Assembly: GCA_009773665.1 (NCBI GenBank)
Contig: WSYE01000012.1
Location: forward strand, 135,369 to 180,885
Source of the DNA: Desulfovibrionaceae bacterium
GTDB taxonomy: Bacteria > Desulfobacterota > Desulfovibrionia > Desulfovibrionales > Desulfovibrionaceae
Reading direction: 5' to 3'
Length of the DNA: 45,517 bases
A program made the position numbers and the translations under genes. Of the stretch, positions 1 through 9,031 are shown one piece after another. The notes below the pieces were generated by a model, which was given only the letters and a program-made list of their open reading frames with translations, was not told the DNA's origin and did not search any database. Each line of letters starts with the position of its first letter. Position 1 is the stretch's first letter.

Positions 1-21
1 AACAGGCTATGGAAAACGTCG

Positions 22-42
22 CGGACCGCGGCAAGAGGTCCG
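22..42 (-). terminator. Possible weak terminator after the YbjQ-like gene
   Basis: A 6-bp inverted repeat (CGGACC / GGTCCG) lies just 3' of the YbjQ-like gene on the minus strand and is followed on that strand by a short T-containing stretch (GTTTTCC). The stem is short and the T tract poor, so this is only a suggestion. The remaining bases up to the left edge show nothing I can name. Confidence 0.25.
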
Positions 43-53
43 GATGTGTATGA

Positions 54-428
54 TTAATGCGTGATGGCGCGCCTGACGGTCTTGGACGCTCCGGGCTTCT
101 CCAGAATCACGGCGGTTCCGTAGCAGGAAAAAAACTTGGAACCGTCGGGGTGGAAGGCCACTGTTTCGCGGTAACCGACGATGGCGTCCCCGCCGATCTC
201 CATGGAGGAAGCCGCCAGGGACAGCAGAGCGATCTCGGCGTCGTAGCCGCGTCCATGCACCAGTCCCAGCACCTTCTTGATGCGCCGCCCCTTCATGGCT
301 GGGGTAGTGACCACGGGAAGCTTCCCCGAATAGAACATATCCTTGGCATGTTGCAGACGCTGGCCACGCTTGAGCTCTTCGCTGGGGTCCTTGGCCTGGC
401 GCGGTGCGCCGGTGAATAGTGACAGCAT
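54..428 (-). CDS. YbjQ/UPF0145-like small cytoplasmic protein
   Basis: A 124-aa protein whose core (VVTTPAMKGRRIKKVLGLVHG, then SLAASSMEIGGDAIVGYR and a C-terminal FFSCYGTAVIL segment) resembles the YbjQ/UPF0145 putative heavy-metal-binding fold, which forms small oligomeric beta-rich proteins of uncertain function. The start at 428 is chosen over an upstream in-frame start at 503 because AAGGAG sits 7 nt before this ATG and the 25 extra residues do not look conserved. It has no signal peptide or membrane segment. It is transcribed alone, downstream of hypE but separated from it by an intrinsic terminator. The family assignment rests on remembered motifs, and the biochemical role is unknown. 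Confidence 0.7.
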   Translation of the reverse strand: MLSLFTGAPRQAKDPSEELKRGQRLQHAKDMFYSGKLPVVTTPAMKGRRIKKVLGLVHGRGYDAEIALLSLAASSMEIGGDAIVGYRETVAFHPDGSKFFSCYGTAVILEKPGASKTVRRAITH

Positions 429-553
429 GGCTACTCCTTGGAAATCCGGCAGGGCCGGTCTGTTCGGTTTGTTGCTGCGAAGCTCTAGCAAGCATCCTGC
501 CACTTACGACATGTTAAACGATATATGCACCTTAGACAAATCAGGTGTGTCTC

Positions 554-617
554 AGGTTACAGCCAGGGGCGTCAAAATAGCCATGACGCCTGAGGTTACA
601 GGCCGCAGGCGTCAAAA
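554..617. repeat. Imperfect 24/25-bp direct repeat upstream of the YbjQ-like gene
   Basis: Two near-identical blocks at 554-577 and 593-617 share AGGTTACAG followed by GGCGTCAAAA. Between them GGCGTCA (569-575 region) and TGACGCC (584-590) form an inverted repeat. They lie between the hypE terminator and the YbjQ-like gene, so they could be operator half-sites or a decayed small repeat. No function is assigned. Confidence 0.4.
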
Positions 618-650
618 AAGCCCGGGGCGCGTGTGCGCAGCCGGGCTTTC
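612..650 (-). terminator. Intrinsic terminator of hypCDE
   Basis: Reading the minus strand, AAAGCCCGG (from 649) and CCGGGCTTT (ending at 617) form a GC-rich stem that runs straight into a TTTTTT tract. It lies 25 nt beyond the hypE stop codon, as expected for a Rho-independent terminator of the hyp operon. Confidence 0.85.
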
Positions 651-674
651 AGGATTGTGTCGAACCGGGAAGAA

Positions 675-1682
675 TCAGCAAATGCGCGGCAGCTGCTCAC
701 CCTCCAGCATCCCAAGGAGCCTGCGTCCGCCCAGGCCCGTGCGCATCACCACCTTGCCGGGATTTTCCGCCCCGACCCGCCCAATGATGCAGGCGTCGCG
801 CCCCAGGGGATCGCGGCGCATGATGGTCAGGGCCTTGGCGGCGTGCTTCTCCGGCAGGATGCAGATGATTTTTCCTTCGTTGGCCAGATACAGCGGGTCA
901 AGCCCCAGGATGTCACACCCGGCGCGCACCACAGGCTTCACCGGGATTGCGTCCTCCTCCAGGGTGACGCCAACGCCCGACTGCTGGGCGATCTCGTTCA
1001 CGGAGGTGGCAAGTCCGCCACGGGTGGGGTCGCGCAGCACGTGGACTGCGGGCAGCCCCGTGACGAGCTTGAGGATCAGATGATTGAGCGAGGCGCAGTC
1101 GCTTTCCACGGGGGCATCAAAGGCCAGCCCCTGGCGGCAGGAGAGCACGGTCAGCCCGTGGTCGCCCATGCTGCCGGAGATGATGACCACGTCTCCGGGT
1201 CTGGCCCGGTGTCCGCTGGGGGACGGCGAGGCGACCACCTCGCCGATGCCGGTGGTGTTGATGAAGATCTTGTCCGCCGTGCCTCGCGGCACCACCTTGG
1301 TGTCGCCCGCCACCACCTTGACCCTGGCCTTCCTGGCGGCCTGCCCCATGGAGGCCACGATGCGGTCCAGGTCGTCCAGGTCGAAGCCCTCTTCCAGGAT
1401 GAACCCGCAGGTGAGGTACAAGGGCTTCGCGCCGAGCATGGCCACGTCGTTGACCGTGCCGTGCACGGCCAGGGAACCGATGTCGCCGCCGGGGAAGAAG
1501 ATTGGGTCCACGGTGAAGCTGTCGGTGCTGACCGCCAGAGGGCCTTTGGGGCGCGGCAACAGGGCCGCGTCGTCCATGCGCCCAAGGATCGGGTTGCCCA
1601 GATGGCGGAAGAACACTTCGTTTACGAGACGGTGCGAGGCGAGGCCGCCGCTGCCCTGGTCCAGAAGGAGCTTGTTGCCCAT
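675..1682 (-). CDS. hypE: Hydrogenase maturation protein HypE
   Basis: A 335-aa cytoplasmic PurM-like ATPase. It dehydrates the carbamoyl group delivered by HypF to a thiocyanate on its C-terminal cysteine, then hands the cyanide to the HypC-HypD iron scaffold for the NiFe(CN)2CO cofactor. Visible landmarks are the N-terminal LLLDQGSGG, the DDAALL and STDSF segments, RDPTRGGLA, PLYLANEGK, and the diagnostic C-terminal PRIC with its terminal Cys. The start at 1682 gives the usual family length; an ORF extending to 1976 is an overlap artefact inside hypD. It follows hypD by 14 nt and is the last gene of hypCDE. HypF is not in this window, and hypAB lie 39 kb away at 40.3-41.3 kb. Confidence 0.96.
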   Translation of the reverse strand: MGNKLLLDQGSGGLASHRLVNEVFFRHLGNPILGRMDDAALLPRPKGPLAVSTDSFTVDPIFFPGGDIGSLAVHGTVNDVAMLGAKPLYLTCGFILEEGFDLDDLDRIVASMGQAARKARVKVVAGDTKVVPRGTADKIFINTTGIGEVVASPSPSGHRARPGDVVIISGSMGDHGLTVLSCRQGLAFDAPVESDCASLNHLILKLVTGLPAVHVLRDPTRGGLATSVNEIAQQSGVGVTLEEDAIPVKPVVRAGCDILGLDPLYLANEGKIICILPEKHAAKALTIMRRDPLGRDACIIGRVGAENPGKVVMRTGLGGRRLLGMLEGEQLPRIC

Positions 1683-1696
1683 GGGTTCCCTATGAC

Positions 1697-2800
1697 TTAC
1701 GCGGGTGAGAGGTCGAGCTGGTACTTGAAGTAGGCGGCGCAACTGCCCTCGGTGGAGACCATGCACGGCCCCACGGGGGTGGCCGGAGTGCAGGCCTTGG
1801 CGAACAAGGGGCACTGGTTGGGAGGCATGATGCCCTTGAGCACCTCTCCGCACCGGCAGCCGGGCAGGGGCTTGGACTCTTTGAGTTCCACACCCAGGGC
1901 CTCGAAGGCGTCGAAGGCCTTGTAGGCGTCGCCCATCACCAGACCGCTGCCTGGGATGGTCCCGATGCCGCGCCACAGCGCGTCGCCGGGTTTGTAGACC
2001 TCATAGAGGATAGACAGCGCCTTGGGGTTGCCCTCGTCGGCCACCACACGCCTGTAGTTGTTTATCACGCGGGGTTTGCCCTGGCGCTTCATCTCGGCCA
2101 TCAGCAGGATGGCCTGCAACAGGTCCAGGGGCTCGAAGCCGGCCACCACCGCCGGGATGCCGTAGGTGTCCGCCAGCGGGGCATACGGCTTGAGGCCGAT
2201 CATGGCCGAGACGTGCCCCGGCAGCATGAAGCCCTCAATGGACATGGCCGGATCGGAAAGCAGTACGTCCAGGGCGGGCGGGACCAGCTTATGAAAGGGC
2301 ATCACGAAGAAGTTCGTCAGGCCCTGCTCCTTGGCCAGACGCAGAGTCGCGGCCACGGTGGGGGCGGTGGTCTCGAAGCCGATGCCCAGGAAGACGACTT
2401 TGTCGCCGGGATTGTTCGCTGCCACGGCCAGGGCGTCGAAGGGGGAATAGACCACCTCCACGCGCGCTCCCTCGGCCTGGGCCTTCTTGAGAGTGCTGCC
2501 GCCGGGTCCGGGAACGCGCATGAGGTCGCCGAAGGTGGCGATGATGACGTCCGGACGGGCTGCCAGTTCCATGTAGGCGGCCACCTCGGATTCGTGAGTG
2601 ACGCACACCGGACAGCCGGGGCCGGTCAGGTGCACCACCGAGGACGGCAGCAGCGAATGCACGCCGCTTCGGAACAGGGCCACCGTATGGGTGCCGCAGA
2701 CCTCCATGAAGCGGAGCGTCTGCCCCTGCATGGCCTCTTCTATCTGGGCCAGCACGGCCTTGCAGCGTTCAGGGTCGCGCAGGGCCTCAAATGAGTTCAA
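1697..2800 (-). CDS. hypD: Hydrogenase maturation protein HypD
   Basis: A 367-aa Fe-S protein that, with HypC, forms the scaffold on which the Fe(CN)2CO unit of NiFe hydrogenases is assembled. Conserved motifs are visible in order: FMEVCGTHT, GPGCPVCVT, GIGFETTAPT, MLPGHVSAMIG, GCRCGEVLKG and the C-terminal CMVSTEGSCAAYFKY cysteines that help bind the 4Fe-4S cluster. Length and motifs are canonical. Its start lies inside the end of hypC (14-nt overlap), which implies translational coupling, and hypE follows 14 nt after its stop. Confidence 0.97.
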   Translation of the reverse strand: MNSFEALRDPERCKAVLAQIEEAMQGQTLRFMEVCGTHTVALFRSGVHSLLPSSVVHLTGPGCPVCVTHESEVAAYMELAARPDVIIATFGDLMRVPGPGGSTLKKAQAEGARVEVVYSPFDALAVAANNPGDKVVFLGIGFETTAPTVAATLRLAKEQGLTNFFVMPFHKLVPPALDVLLSDPAMSIEGFMLPGHVSAMIGLKPYAPLADTYGIPAVVAGFEPLDLLQAILLMAEMKRQGKPRVINNYRRVVADEGNPKALSILYEVYKPGDALWRGIGTIPGSGLVMGDAYKAFDAFEALGVELKESKPLPGCRCGEVLKGIMPPNQCPLFAKACTPATPVGPCMVSTEGSCAAYFKYQLDLSPA

Positions 2801-3014
2801 GGTTCCACCCTTCCTGGAAAATCTTGAGGGTTTCCATGGCCTCTTCGCGGTTGAGGATGCGGATGGCGAATCCGGCGTGAATGATGACGAACTCGCCCAC
2901 CTGGGGTCTGTCCGCGATCAGGTCCAGGCGGATCTGCTTGCGGACGCCGCCGATTTCGACATCGGCCACGTCGCCTTCAACGTGTTTTACTTCCATGGGA
3001 ACTGCAAGACACAT
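2787..3014 (-). CDS. hypC: Hydrogenase maturation chaperone HypC
   Basis: A 75-aa protein of the HypC/HupF family. The invariant N-terminal MCLAVP carries the Cys2 that binds the iron precursor, and the FVIIHAGFAI segment is typical of the OB-like fold. It partners HypD and escorts the iron centre to the hydrogenase large subunit. GGGAGG lies about 9 nt before the ATG. It heads the hypCDE operon; the 77-nt gap to the chemoreceptor gene upstream should hold its promoter, although no clear -35/-10 pair is evident. Confidence 0.96.
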   Translation of the reverse strand: MCLAVPMEVKHVEGDVADVEIGGVRKQIRLDLIADRPQVGEFVIIHAGFAIRILNREEAMETLKIFQEGWNLELI

Positions 3015-3091
3015 GCGGGAATCCTCCCAAGTAGACCGCGACGGTAGAGTTCGGCGCGGAAAGATGTCGGGAATATGGGTGCTTCCCAGGC

Positions 3092-4687
3092 CTAAGTCAA
3101 GGCCGAGGGCTGGTCCTTGGCCATGGCGTCGATGAGTCCGCGCAGGCGTTCGGTAAGGCTCATGAGGTCCTGCACTGCCTGGGCGGATTCCTCCATGCCC
3201 TCGGAGGTCTGGGCCGACACACGGCTTATGTCGCTGACCGCCTCGGTGACCTCGCGCACGGCCGAGGCCTGCTCCTGGGCGCCCAGGGCGATGGCGCGCA
3301 CCTGCTGCGAGGTCTGCGATACGAGCTTCACGATGGCCCCCAGCGCCTCTCCCGAACCGTGGGCCATGTCTGTGGTCTCGCCGATGGCCGTGACGGCCAG
3401 GTCCACCTGCTCCACGTTGCCGCGCGCACCGAGCTGGATGGCCCCGATGGCCTCCCCCACTTCACGGGTGGCCACCATGGTCTTCTCGGCGAGCTTTCGG
3501 ACCTCGTCGGCAACGACGGCGAAGCCGCGCCCGGCCTCGCCCGCGCGCGCCGCCTCAATGGCCGCGTTCAGGGCCAGGAGGTTGGTCTGGTCCGCAATGT
3601 CGGAGATGACCGTGAGCACGCGCCCGATGTCCTCGGCCTGCCTGCCCAAAGCCCCCATGGCATCGCGCAGCCCGTTGGCCCGGTCCTGGACCTTCTCCAT
3701 GGACTGGGCCAGCCCGGACACCATTTTCTCGCCTGCGACGGCCTTGCCTCCGGCCTCCTCGGCGCTCTGGGCCGCTTCCTCCGCGCTGCGGGCGACGTGG
3801 CTCACCGAGGCGTCGATCTCGGAGACCGCCGCCGAGGTGCCTTCCAGGCGCTCACGCTGCTGGGCGGCTCCCTGCCCGGCGCGCTCGAAGCGGTCCATGA
3901 GGGTCTCGGTGTTACGCACCACCTCGCTGGAGATGGCGTCGGCCTCGTGGGCGGCCTGAGCCAGCACCTCGTTGCGGCGCTTGATTTCCTCTTCCTTGGC
4001 ACGAAGCTCGGTCAGATCGGTGTACAGGCACAGCGCGCCCATAAGCTTGCCGGTGATGTCGTTGAACAGGGGGGAGGCCGCGATGAGGATGTTGCGCTTG
4101 GCCCCGCGCTTACCCGTGGTGATGACTTCCTTGATGATGGAGGAGTTGGTGGCCATGGCCTCGGAAAGCACCGTCTTGCGGCTGGCGTCGCCGTAGAAGA
4201 AGTGGGCCACGTTCTGCCCGTAGTTGTCCTCGGCCTTGCCGTCGTATTGCAGGATGTCCATGAGCGCCTGGTTGGTCAGAGTCAGATGGCTTTCGGAATC
4301 CACCACCACAAACGGCGTCTTGATGCCCGACAGCACCCCCCGCGAAAAGCCCAGCGCGTCGAGCATGTTTGCATTCATGGTGCGGACGGCTGTGGCCGTT
4401 TCGGCCAGTTCCGCCGTGAAATCCCCTTCCAGTGGAAAGGAATGATCCCCCTTCGCGTGAGCCATGGCGTAATCGTGTATCGCCTTGAGGGGGGTCAACA
4501 CATGGCGGAACATGCCGTGGATGCTGAGCCCGCACAGCAGGGCTATAAGCGCGCCTCCGGCCAGTTGGAGTGTTGCGGTGTCCGCCCCCCCTGGGGTCCG
4601 GCTGAACATCCAGGTGGCTGCGAACACGGAAAATGCCACAAGGGCCATTGCGAGGACCGATGAAACAAGCCTGGTTTTTATAGTCAT
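3092..4687 (-). CDS. Methyl-accepting chemotaxis protein with PAS domain
   Basis: A 531-aa membrane chemoreceptor that would signal to CheA/CheW. Two hydrophobic helices (about residues 9-27 and 40-60) are separated by only about 10 residues, so there is almost no periplasmic sensing domain. They are followed by a HAMP-like region (about 60-112), a PAS domain (about 118-228), and the long coiled-coil signalling domain with the highly conserved hairpin tip ([20 protein letters not shown], about 369-388). The architecture implies cytoplasmic or membrane-proximal sensing, for example redox or a small ligand bound by PAS; the ligand cannot be read from the sequence. The start has no strong Shine-Dalgarno, so a nearby alternative is possible. 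It stands alone upstream of hypC on the same strand. Confidence 0.92.
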   Translation of the reverse strand: MTIKTRLVSSVLAMALVAFSVFAATWMFSRTPGGADTATLQLAGGALIALLCGLSIHGMFRHVLTPLKAIHDYAMAHAKGDHSFPLEGDFTAELAETATAVRTMNANMLDALGFSRGVLSGIKTPFVVVDSESHLTLTNQALMDILQYDGKAEDNYGQNVAHFFYGDASRKTVLSEAMATNSSIIKEVITTGKRGAKRNILIAASPLFNDITGKLMGALCLYTDLTELRAKEEEIKRRNEVLAQAAHEADAISSEVVRNTETLMDRFERAGQGAAQQRERLEGTSAAVSEIDASVSHVARSAEEAAQSAEEAGGKAVAGEKMVSGLAQSMEKVQDRANGLRDAMGALGRQAEDIGRVLTVISDIADQTNLLALNAAIEAARAGEAGRGFAVVADEVRKLAEKTMVATREVGEAIGAIQLGARGNVEQVDLAVTAIGETTDMAHGSGEALGAIVKLVSQTSQQVRAIALGAQEQASAVREVTEAVSDISRVSAQTSEGMEESAQAVQDLMSLTERLRGLIDAMAKDQPSALT

Positions 4688-5326
4688 GGGGAATCCAGTC
4701 TGAAGCGGAGGGAACTCCGGATAGAAGTTTCAGGCGCCCCAAACCGCAGGGAACGGCACAGGCGCATGAGAGGCAGGAGGAAACACACAGCATCCGCACG
4801 GACTGGCCGGACTGGATTCATTGTAATCAGCCGGGGAAAATTTCGCAACAACAACTGTAACCCGAATGACATTTCTGACACGCAGGTTAATCTATTGACC
4901 AGTTCTGACGCTGCAGGCACACACTCACTACAGGAGCCCCAGGGTTATATCCATGCAGAGACATCTGCCTGACCTGAACTGCCCAGTCTTCTGCCACCAC
5001 CCGCCGCATGAGCGATTTCCTGGGTGCATATTTGGCACATATCCCTGCGTTCACACCATTTCAGGACACTTCATCACCCTAAAACAGTCTGCTTTGCACA
5101 TCGTTCGTATCGCAATATTGAGCACGACTGCAATTGCACGTATCCAACGCACTATCTATCATCCAATCACTACGCAACAGGCAACATAAGCAGGCAGTCC
5201 CGACAGGAAGATCATGGTGCAGTCGCCCCACCCGAGAATCCCCTTGCCAAAGCGACCTGCTCATGCAATTATTTACATCACTTTGTAACAAGCATCACCT
5301 GCACATCAGACACTATTGGCTTTCCC
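4688..5326. other. 639-nt divergent intergenic region without a convincing gene
   Basis: The region between the chemoreceptor (minus) and the first TPR gene (plus) is noticeably more AT-rich than its neighbours. Several overlapping short ORFs occur, for example one starting at 4953, but none has a recognisable product or good ribosome binding site. It must contain the promoters of both flanking genes; I could not assign a convincing sigma-70 pair. A sigma-54-like TGGCAC near 5034 has the wrong spacing. Confidence 0.5.
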
Positions 5327-6154
5327 ATGCAAGAAAACAATCCGGACGAACTGATCCGCCAGGCCCGAAAGCACCTTCTCAACATCGTATCCATCCTCAA
5401 GGACGGAAAAGTCGACAACGCAATCAAGATCGTGGTCTTCGCACTCGTCGCCTACATCAAGCACGGGAACCTGCTCATCAAGCAGGAAAAAAAAGAATAC
5501 CAGGAGCTTCTGGAGAAAGCCGTCAACCTCATCAGCTTTGATCCGCTGGTGAAGGAGGTCAGCAAGGAACCGCTGGCGTACGAACCCAGAAAGGAACTGG
5601 AACTGCTCACCAAACTCCGAGACCTGCCGGGCCTCATCGAGGCCAGCTTGCACCAGAAGAACGAGTTGGCGGAAGAGGTGCGCATCCAGGCCAAGGCCGA
5701 GCGCCTGGAAAAGGGCAGACAGCTGCTGCAACAGAAGTATTTCGATGGCGCGGTGGCGCACTTCAAGCGCCTCTGCGAAGATTACCCCGGCGACAGCGCG
5801 CTTTTTGCCGAAATCGGCAAGCTCCTCTTCGAAATCAACCACATCGAATGCATCACCTTTTTCGAACTGGCTGTAGCCGCCGACCGGGGCGACCACAAGA
5901 GCCTGGCCATGATGGGTGTGGCTTTCCGCAAGATTAAGAAATTCGACCAGGCCGAAGCCGCCTACCTGGCCGCTCTGGAAATCGACAAAGACAATATCAA
6001 CTACCTGTTCAACCTCTCGCGGGTGTACATTGATTCGGGCAACTGGCTGAAGGCTCAGGGCACGCTGCGGCGCGTCCTGGAGATCGACCCCAGCCTGGAA
6101 CCGGCCAGGAAGGGTCTGGAATTCGCATCACGGCACTGCCGAGACATGACGTGA
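5327..6154 (+). CDS. TPR-repeat protein
   Basis: A 275-aa soluble protein. The N-terminal about 115 residues are helical and charged (DELIRQARKHLLNIVSILK...), and the C-terminal half carries tandem tetratricopeptide repeats, best seen in FDGAVAHFKRLCEDYPGD, FDQAEAAYLAALEIDKDN and WLKAQGTLRRVLEIDPS. It is a paralogue of the TPR gene at 9.0-9.75 kb: both end with a matching repeat containing YIDSGNW or YIDWEKF. TPR proteins are protein-interaction scaffolds; the partner is unknown. The ATG at 5327 was chosen because homology to the paralogue begins there, but it has no clear Shine-Dalgarno. Its stop codon overlaps the start of the HD gene (TGATG), implying coupling. Confidence 0.8.
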   Translation: MQENNPDELIRQARKHLLNIVSILKDGKVDNAIKIVVFALVAYIKHGNLLIKQEKKEYQELLEKAVNLISFDPLVKEVSKEPLAYEPRKELELLTKLRDLPGLIEASLHQKNELAEEVRIQAKAERLEKGRQLLQQKYFDGAVAHFKRLCEDYPGDSALFAEIGKLLFEINHIECITFFELAVAADRGDHKSLAMMGVAFRKIKKFDQAEAAYLAALEIDKDNINYLFNLSRVYIDSGNWLKAQGTLRRVLEIDPSLEPARKGLEFASRHCRDMT

Positions 6155-6801
6155 TGGCAGCCAAGCACCACCCCGCGCCACCCTGGCAGCCCCTGCTGAA
6201 CCTCGAGCCTCCGCAGCTTCCGAGCCCGGCCTCGCTGCCTGCTCCGCCCTCGGACATGCAGTGTTACGCCTTCTGGGACGAGTACGACATGCTGCCCCAC
6301 ATCCGCGAGCACAGCCTTGGCGTGGCACGCGTGGCCACCAGTCTGGCCCTGGCCGCAGCGCGCGCGGGGCTCGACGTCGACATGCAGACCGTGCGCGCCT
6401 CCGCCCTGCTCCACGACATCGCCAAGACCTACACCATCCGCCACGGCGGCAACCACAGCCAACTGGGCGGCGCCTGGATGCAGGAGCGCACCGGCAACCC
6501 GCTCCTGGCCATGGGCATCATCCACCACGTGCACTGGCCCTGGGACGTGGACGTGCGCGCCTATTTCCTGCCCATGGCCATCATCTACGGCGACAAGCGC
6601 GTGCGCCACGACACGGTGGTCACCCTTGACGAACGCTTCGATGATCTCTACTCCCGCTACGGCACCACGCAATACATCCGCGACCGGCTGGCGGAATCCA
6701 GGAGCCAGGCGGAAGCCATTGAAACGGCCCTGAGCCAAACCCTCGGGATGAATCTCCATGAAGATACTTTTGATAGCGGGCGGCTGGTCGAGCGAACGTG
6801 A
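6154..6801 (+). CDS. HD-domain metal-dependent phosphohydrolase
   Basis: A 215-aa cytoplasmic protein with an HD fold. Likely metal ligands are visible at H53 (REHSLGV), H87-D88 (LLHDIAK), H101 (GGNHSQLGG) and the H124-H125 pair (IIHHVH). Proteins with this pattern hydrolyse phosphate esters of nucleotides or related metabolites; the substrate is not evident. The first about 35 residues are Pro-rich and probably disordered. The ATG at 6154 overlaps the upstream TPR stop (TGATG), and the 3' end overlaps the ddl start by 44 nt, so TPR, HD and ddl form a tightly coupled operon. Confidence 0.8.
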   Translation: MAAKHHPAPPWQPLLNLEPPQLPSPASLPAPPSDMQCYAFWDEYDMLPHIREHSLGVARVATSLALAAARAGLDVDMQTVRASALLHDIAKTYTIRHGGNHSQLGGAWMQERTGNPLLAMGIIHHVHWPWDVDVRAYFLPMAIIYGDKRVRHDTVVTLDERFDDLYSRYGTTQYIRDRLAESRSQAEAIETALSQTLGMNLHEDTFDSGRLVERT

Positions 6802-7657
6802 GGTCTCGCTCTCGGGCGCGCGGCAGATCGAAGCGGCGCTTGTGAGCCTCGGCCACGACGTGACCCGCCTGGACCCCCTCACCCATTTCGACCACATCAC
6901 GGACACGGCCCGCGTCCACGACTTCGCCTTCCTGAACCTGCACGGCTCTCCCGGCGAGGACGGCCTGATCCAGGCCCTGCTCCACGCCGCCGGATGCCCC
7001 TACCAGGGAAGCCAGCCCGAGGCGTCCTTCCTGGCGCTCAACAAGGCCGCCTCCAAGCAGGTGTTCCGCGCAGGCGGCCTCGTGACCGCCGACTGGGAGC
7101 TGCTGGTTTCCAGGCCGGATGCAAACTGGCGGCCCGCCTTCGGCCTGCCCGCGTACTTCAAGCCCAACAACGGCGGATCAAGCCTGGGCATGAGCTTCGT
7201 CAACACCGAAGCCCAGCTTGGCCCTGCGCTGGACGCGGCCTTTGCCGAGGGCCGCGAGGTACTGGCCGAACCGGCGCTATCCGGCCTGGAGGTCACCTGC
7301 GCGGTGCTGGGCGAGGAAGCCCTGCCGCCCATCCTCATCAAGCCCAAGACCGGGGCCTTTTTCGACTACACGAGCAAATACGTTCAGGACGCCGCCGAGG
7401 AGATCTGCCCCGCCCCCCTGCCGGAGCAGGTGCTGGACGCGGTGCGCCGCTCGGCTCTGGCCGCGCATAAATTGCTGGGATGTTCGGGATATTCACGCGC
7501 GGATTTCATCCTCACCGGCGAGACTCCCGTGCTGCTGGAAGTGAACACCCTCCCCGGAATGACGGCCACAAGCCTTCTGCCCAGGGCGGCGGCCACGGCG
7601 GGGCTTAATTTTCCGGCCCTCATCGCACGCCTGATCGAACTTGGAATGAGCACATAA
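6758..7657 (+). CDS. ddl: D-alanine--D-alanine ligase
   Basis: A 299-aa cytoplasmic ATP-grasp ligase that makes D-Ala-D-Ala for peptidoglycan. Features include the N-terminal [15 protein letters not shown] with the conserved Glu15, LHGSPGEDG (residues about 61-69), the ATP-binding loop [10 protein letters not shown], and the magnesium-binding C-terminal [10 protein letters not shown]. Length matches DdlB-type enzymes. The start overlaps the HD gene by 44 nt. Alanine racemase, which supplies its substrate, is also in the window (43.3-44.4 kb) but in a separate unit. Confidence 0.93.
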   Translation: MKILLIAGGWSSEREVSLSGARQIEAALVSLGHDVTRLDPLTHFDHITDTARVHDFAFLNLHGSPGEDGLIQALLHAAGCPYQGSQPEASFLALNKAASKQVFRAGGLVTADWELLVSRPDANWRPAFGLPAYFKPNNGGSSLGMSFVNTEAQLGPALDAAFAEGREVLAEPALSGLEVTCAVLGEEALPPILIKPKTGAFFDYTSKYVQDAAEEICPAPLPEQVLDAVRRSALAAHKLLGCSGYSRADFILTGETPVLLEVNTLPGMTATSLLPRAAATAGLNFPALIARLIELGMST

Positions 7658-7772
7658 TCTGGCCGCAATTCTGGCCACAACAGGACTGGACGAACAGGGG
7701 TCCGGCATTATACACAGCCGACCCGGCTGAGCCTGCCATATCACGGCCGCGCACGCGGCGTCTGGAGCATCA

Positions 7773-8903
7773 ATGAAAGCTTTTCTCGCCCTTGAAGACG
7801 GCGCCTGGTTCGAAGGCACGTCGTTCACCGGACCCGGCCGCGCCGGAGGAGAGGTCATCTTCAACACCGGCATGACCGGTTACCAGGAAGTCCTCACAGA
7901 TCCCTCCTACGTCGGTCAGATGGTCTGCATGACATATCCCCACATCGGCAATTACGGAGTCAACCTTGAAGACGTCGAGTCCGACCGCGTCCGCGTCGAG
8001 GCCTTCATCGTCAAGGAATGCTGCAAGCAGCCTTCCAACTGGCGCTCCAAGGAGACCCTGCCCGACTACCTGCGCCGCCACAACGTCGCGGGCATCGAGG
8101 GCATCGACACCCGCGCCCTGACCCGCCACCTGCGCCTGCACGGCGCGCAGCGCGGCATCATCTCCACCGAATGCAAGGACCCCGCCGATCTGGTGAAGCA
8201 GGCCCGCGAGCTGCCTCCCATGGAAGGCCTGGACCTGGCAGGCGGAGTGACCCCCAAAGAGCCCTACGTCTGGGACGGCAAGGCCCCCAAAAAGGTGGCC
8301 CTCAACCCCGACGGCACCTACACCTGGACCGGAACCGGCCCCCGCGTGGTAGCCTTCGACTGCGGCATCAAGTGGAACATCCTGCGGCTCCTGGTGGCCG
8401 AAGGGCTTGATCTGCTGGTGGTGCCCGCCTTCTTCACCGCTGAGCAGGTCAAAAAGCTGAACCCCGAGTCCATCTTCCTGTCCAGCGGCCCCGGCGACCC
8501 GGCGGCGCTCACCGACATGGTGCAGGCCACCAGCCTCCTGGTGCACGACTACCCCACCGCAGGCATCTGCCTGGGACACCAGCTCCTCGGGCTGGCGCTC
8601 GGCGGCAAGACCTACAAGCTCAAGTTCGGCCACCACGGCCTGAACCATCCGGTGAAGGAACTCGCCACCGGACATATCGAGATTTCTTCACAGAACCACG
8701 GTTTCTGCGTTGACATCAACACCCTCTCCGATGTTGAAATGACTCACGTAAACCTGAACGACAACACACTGGAAGGCTTCGCGCATACCAAGAAGCCCAT
8801 CATCGCCATCCAGTACCACCCCGAGGCGGGACCCGGCCCCCACGACAGCCGCTCCTTCTTCAAACGGTACCGGGAGATGCTGCGCAGGGAACTGGGTCGC
8901 TAG
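7773..8903 (+). CDS. carA: Carbamoyl-phosphate synthase small subunit
   Basis: A 376-aa glutamine amidotransferase subunit that releases ammonia from glutamine for carbamoyl phosphate synthesis (pyrimidines and arginine). The N-terminal CPSase domain shows [17 protein letters not shown]. The class I GATase domain shows [22 protein letters not shown] with the nucleophile Cys266, the NHGFCVD segment, and [13 protein letters not shown] with the catalytic His/Glu pair. Length is canonical. GGAG precedes the ATG by 6 nt, and a TATACA-like -10 lies near 7710, but no promoter is certain. carB is not adjacent; a palindromic element and a TPR gene follow instead. Confidence 0.96.
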   Translation: MKAFLALEDGAWFEGTSFTGPGRAGGEVIFNTGMTGYQEVLTDPSYVGQMVCMTYPHIGNYGVNLEDVESDRVRVEAFIVKECCKQPSNWRSKETLPDYLRRHNVAGIEGIDTRALTRHLRLHGAQRGIISTECKDPADLVKQARELPPMEGLDLAGGVTPKEPYVWDGKAPKKVALNPDGTYTWTGTGPRVVAFDCGIKWNILRLLVAEGLDLLVVPAFFTAEQVKKLNPESIFLSSGPGDPAALTDMVQATSLLVHDYPTAGICLGHQLLGLALGGKTYKLKFGHHGLNHPVKELATGHIEISSQNHGFCVDINTLSDVEMTHVNLNDNTLEGFAHTKKPIIAIQYHPEAGPGPHDSRSFFKRYREMLRRELGR

Positions 8904-8911
8904 TGTCGAGT

Positions 8912-8941
8912 TTGTGAAAAACATGTTCATTTTTTTCACAA
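8912..8941. repeat. AT-rich palindrome after carA
   Basis: Perfect 10-bp arms TTGTGAAAAA (8912-8921) and TTTTTCACAA (8932-8941) flank a 10-nt spacer. The inner GAAAAACATG-NN-CAT...TTTTTC closely matches a second palindrome at 43265-43298. It sits 8 nt beyond the carA stop and 90 nt before the next gene. It may be a terminator-like hairpin or a regulator site; TGTGA and TCACA are too far apart (18 nt) for a standard CRP/FNR-type operator. Confidence 0.55.
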
Positions 8942-9031
8942 CAAAATAAATGGTTCTCTTGGTTTAGGTCCGTAACCTGTAGGAACCTATTTTGAGAACG
9001 CGACGCTAGTCAAATCCTTCGGAGGTGGTTG

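Noticed and set aside
5030..5050. Sigma-54-like TGGCAC...TGC upstream of the first TPR gene
   Set aside because: The spacing between the GG and GC elements is one base too long, and no activator site or enhancer is visible.
4953..5189. 78-codon ORF in the intergenic region before the TPR gene
   Set aside because: No recognisable domain, weak ribosome binding site, and overlapping alternative frames of similar length.
8912..8941. CRP/FNR-type operator (TGTGA...TCACA)
   Set aside because: The half-sites are 18 nt apart rather than the usual 6, and symmetry extends well beyond them.
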